A stretch of DNA of 6,866 nucleotides from Flavobacteriales bacterium (GTDB lineage Bacteria > Bacteroidota > Bacteroidia > DT-38): the NCBI GenBank assembly GCA_013214975.1, contig JABSPR010000071.1:1-6866 (forward strand), read 5' to 3'. The position numbers were made by a program, and so were the translations under genes. This document shows, piece by piece, positions 5,904 to 6,866 of the stretch (positions are counted from its first letter, which is position 1; the number at the start of each line of letters is the position of its first letter). The notes below the pieces were generated by a model. That model saw only the letters and a program-made list of their open reading frames with translations, was not told the origin of the DNA and made no database searches.

Positions 5904-6243
5904 TCATCAATGGACACTCTTTCGATTAACAATCGAAGGTGAACTTTGTCTCAACTCTGGAGAAGTTATTGAAATAGACAATATAAATTCTGTGTGGATT
6001 CATGAATGTGGTGCTGGGTCTACACTTGTTCCTTTCTTCGAAATAACCTTGAACATCAAACCGAAAAGTATAAAAGACAGAAAAAGAAAATCTTTAGTCA
6101 TGACCCCACGTTATAATATTCGTAACTTTTATACAACCTCTGGTTCAGATTTTATAGATGAGTTAATCAATCTAGGAGTTAAAAAGAACGTTGTGAAAGG
6201 AAGTACGTGGCGCCTATTTTCTAGACCTAAATTTAAGGAGTAA
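5893..6243 (+). CDS. Soluble PH-like domain protein, probably the 3' half of a frameshifted gene
   Basis: Up to 116 codons from a TTG at 5893; a TGA at 5890-5892 bounds the frame upstream. The first ten or so residues look like linker, then LTIEGELCLNSGEVIEIDNI (12-31) reads as paired beta strands, followed by a strand-rich middle (VWIHECGAG, VPFFEITLNI), a basic loop KDRKRKS, and an amphipathic helix DFIDELINLGVKK (86-98). This strand-then-final-helix order resembles bacterial PH-like domains attached to membrane hairpins, a fold guess only. The 5' neighbour supplies the matching two-helix membrane part in another frame, so this is likely the back half of one disrupted gene. A perfect hairpin (5921-5937) lies just after the frame overlap, and a second one directly follows the stop. 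Confidence 0.5.
   Translation: MLYSHQWTLFRLTIEGELCLNSGEVIEIDNINSVWIHECGAGSTLVPFFEITLNIKPKSIKDRKRKSLVMTPRYNIRNFYTTSGSDFIDELINLGVKKNVVKGSTWRLFSRPKFKE
5919..5939 (+). other. Hairpin just downstream of the frame overlap
   Basis: TTCGATT (5921-5927) and AATCGAA (5931-5937) are perfect inverted repeats around a three-base loop, extended by one G-U and one C-G pair. It starts 15 bases after the stop of the upstream ORF, inside the downstream ORF. No slippery heptamer precedes it, so a frameshift-stimulating role is unsupported. Confidence 0.5.
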
Positions 6244-6245
6244 TA

Positions 6246-6262
6246 AAGGCAACAATTGCCTT
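6246..6262 (+). terminator. Terminator-like hairpin after the stop at 6243
   Basis: AAGGCAA and TTGCCTT form a perfect 7-bp stem with a CAA loop, three bases after the second ORF's stop codon. The position fits a transcript end, but the plus side is followed by a mixed sequence (AGTACATCTTATAG), not a T tract; on the minus strand TTTATTA follows, which is slightly better. It could be a weak or bidirectional terminator or an mRNA-end stabilising stem. Confidence 0.35.
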
Positions 6263-6287
6263 AGTACATCTTATAGTATTAAATAAA

Positions 6288-6329
6288 CCCGTCTTCCTCA
6301 TCATGAATGCTTGGGATGTTGTGGTAGTA
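6288..6329 (+). repeat. 42-bp direct repeat, copy 2
   Basis: Partner of 5613-5654 in the same orientation, offset by exactly 675 bp, 36/42 identical. It lies 44 bp after the stop of the module it helps to bracket. Beyond it, bases 6330-6440 contain only short ORFs, such as a six-codon frame from the ATG at 6394, and no supportable gene. The shared GTAAGCA some 45-55 bp downstream of each copy (5697-5703 and near 6378) may be a further trace of common origin. Confidence 0.8.
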
Positions 6330-6442
6330 GGAGGGAGAAGTGTTTATAGTTAGGAAGTACTCTCTATAAATCTGTATGTAAGCAATTAATAAATGGAAGT
6401 GTTGTTGGTGTAATTATGGATATTCACTTCACCACCTATTTC

Positions 6443-6574
6443 TTAGGAATCCAGGTCTACAAACTTATAATTAACACTCACCTTCATTTTTGTGTCATTC
6501 GTAGAATAATCATAACGATCATGAGCGTATTTACGTAGATTCACGTACAGGGATACTTTTGGTTTTTCAATCCA
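6443..6574 (-). pseudogene. Possible gene-end remnant on the minus strand
   Basis: The 6244-6576 gap holds no intact gene. In it, a minus-strand frame of 43 codons runs from after a TAG (6577-6575) to TAA (6445-6443) without an ATG at its head. It reads WIEKPKVSLYVNLRKYA, then DRYDYSTNDTKMKVSVNYKF, and ends VDLDS: an alternating strand pattern with protein-like composition, unlike typical antisense noise. It could be the last beta strands of a lost secreted or outer-membrane protein. At this base composition a stop-free stretch of this length is not rare, so confidence is low. Confidence 0.25.
6554..6561 (+). promoter_or_regulatory. Candidate -7 promoter element upstream of the secreted-protein ORFs
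   Basis: TACTTTTG matches TAnnTTTG perfectly, and TTTA at 6530-6533 (one base off TTTG) sits 20 bp upstream, a usual spacing. It would start transcripts just before the interrupted ORF at 6577 and about 150 bases before the gene at 6720. It overlaps the possible minus-strand remnant, so one of the two readings may be wrong. Confidence 0.35.
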
Positions 6575-6576
6575 CT

Positions 6577-6723
6577 ATGGAAAAGAAATACTTCAACACT
6601 TGCATGAAACAATCAAAATTAAGATTGTTAGTTTTTATGTGAAGTTGCGTCATGTTGCTTTCAGTATGTCAATTGCATGCTCAGTCATATTACGTAGGTA
6701 ACTCAACTAATAACAAAGCATGA
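6577..6723 (+). pseudogene. Signal-peptide ORF interrupted by an in-frame TGA and truncated
   Basis: One frame reads a basic start (MEKKYFNTCMKQSKLR), a hydrophobic run LLVFM, a TGA stop at 6640-6642, then in the same frame SCVMLLSVCQLHAQ and a mature start SYYVGNSTNNKA before TGA at 6721-6723. Ignoring the first stop gives a textbook Bacteroidota signal peptide with cleavage after HAQ or before Gln. One base change (TGA to TGG) would restore it, so this looks like the 5' remnant of a secreted-protein gene; YYV.NS.NN beginnings are common in secreted beta-helix proteins. Alternatively, the ATG at 6652 begins a 23-codon leader peptide whose stop overlaps the next start as ATGA, a coupling arrangement. 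I favour decay, without certainty. Confidence 0.45.
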
Positions 6724-6866
6724 TTGGTTCTATAAATAGCAGGGTAAAATTGATTGGCTCACTAATTGCATTTTTTGCTCTTACATTACCTGTAGTTAAT
6801 ACTGCTTTTGGTCAATGCCCAGGCATAGGTACCAGTGCGTGTAGCGCAGTTAGTCTTAGCGTAAAT
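6720..6866 (+). CDS. N terminus of a secreted protein (runs off the window)
   Basis: An open frame of 49 codons from ATG to the window edge, preceded in frame by TAA at 6711-6713, so the ATG at 6720 is the first possible ATG. It begins with a clear signal peptide: basic residues Arg8 and Lys10, hydrophobic core LIGSLIAFFALTLPVV (11-26), and TAFGQ at 28-32 with probable cleavage before Gln32. The mature part starts CPGIGTSAC and continues with small polar residues; two or more cysteines soon after cleavage suggest a surface or extracellular protein. The cysteine is not in a lipobox, so a lipoprotein is unlikely. Function cannot be judged from the visible 17 mature residues; a type IX secretion substrate is a guess based on phylum. 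Its start overlaps the stop of the decayed ORF upstream. Confidence 0.65.
   Translation, partial: MIGSINSRVKLIGSLIAFFALTLPVVNTAFGQCPGIGTSACSAVSLSVN

Noticed and set aside
5741..5932. A 63-codon minus-strand frame opposite the two-helix ORF
   Set aside because: It is the antisense of a hydrophobic coding stretch; the plus-strand reading has a normal N terminus and two membrane helices, so it is preferred.
5890..5940. Programmed ribosomal frameshifting between the two overlapping ORFs
   Set aside because: A hairpin is present, but no slippery heptamer lies in the overlap and the spacing to the hairpin is longer than usual; an indel is a simpler explanation.
5613..6329. Integron attC sites and gene cassette
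   Set aside because: The repeats lack recognisable GTTRRRY and RYYYAAC core sites in the right arrangement and have no long imperfect inverted repeat.
4664..6866. CRISPR array, insertion sequence or transposon
   Set aside because: No evenly spaced short repeats, no transposase-like frame and no terminal inverted repeats with target duplications were found.

Overview
The window looks like chromosomal DNA of a Bacteroidota bacterium, probably in or near Flavobacteriia. The evidence is the low G+C content, the near absence of Shine-Dalgarno sequences, a promoter -7 element of the TAnnTTTG type, a tRNA gene without encoded CCA, and the gene order Rossmann/DUF2520 protein - KDO-8-phosphate phosphatase - UbiA-type prenyltransferase - Maf, which I recall as a conserved Bacteroidota cluster.

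Bases 1-4663 are compact housekeeping sequence. The 3' end of a class I SAM methyltransferase gene (+) runs convergently into bshB1 (-), the bacillithiol-pathway deacetylase; the two genes overlap inside a 14-bp perfect palindrome. After a 175-bp divergent intergenic region comes a + strand run with gaps of only 2-9 bp: an exported protein of unknown function, a Rossmann/DUF2520 protein (TTG start), a KdsC-like HAD phosphatase, a UbiA-family prenyltransferase and a Maf nucleotide pyrophosphatase. A tRNA-Val(GAC) gene with an unusual C at position 33 follows, then a likely intrinsic terminator.

Bases 4780-6866 look different: loosely packed and full of damaged genes. On the minus strand there is an intact small membrane protein gene, preceded by the broken 3' part of a TIGR01777-type NAD-dependent epimerase gene (5' part lost, one frameshift). 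On the plus strand two overlapping ORFs look like one frameshifted gene for a two-helix membrane protein with a PH-like tail. This module is flanked by a 42-bp direct repeat (36/42 identical, 675 bp apart). The window ends with a signal-peptide ORF interrupted by a stop codon and the start of another secreted protein that runs off the edge.

I found no intact undescribed system. The most useful leads are the repeat-flanked module, the broken genes distal to the tRNA (a possible variable region starting at tRNA-Val), the C33 tRNA, and the palindromic convergent overlap.
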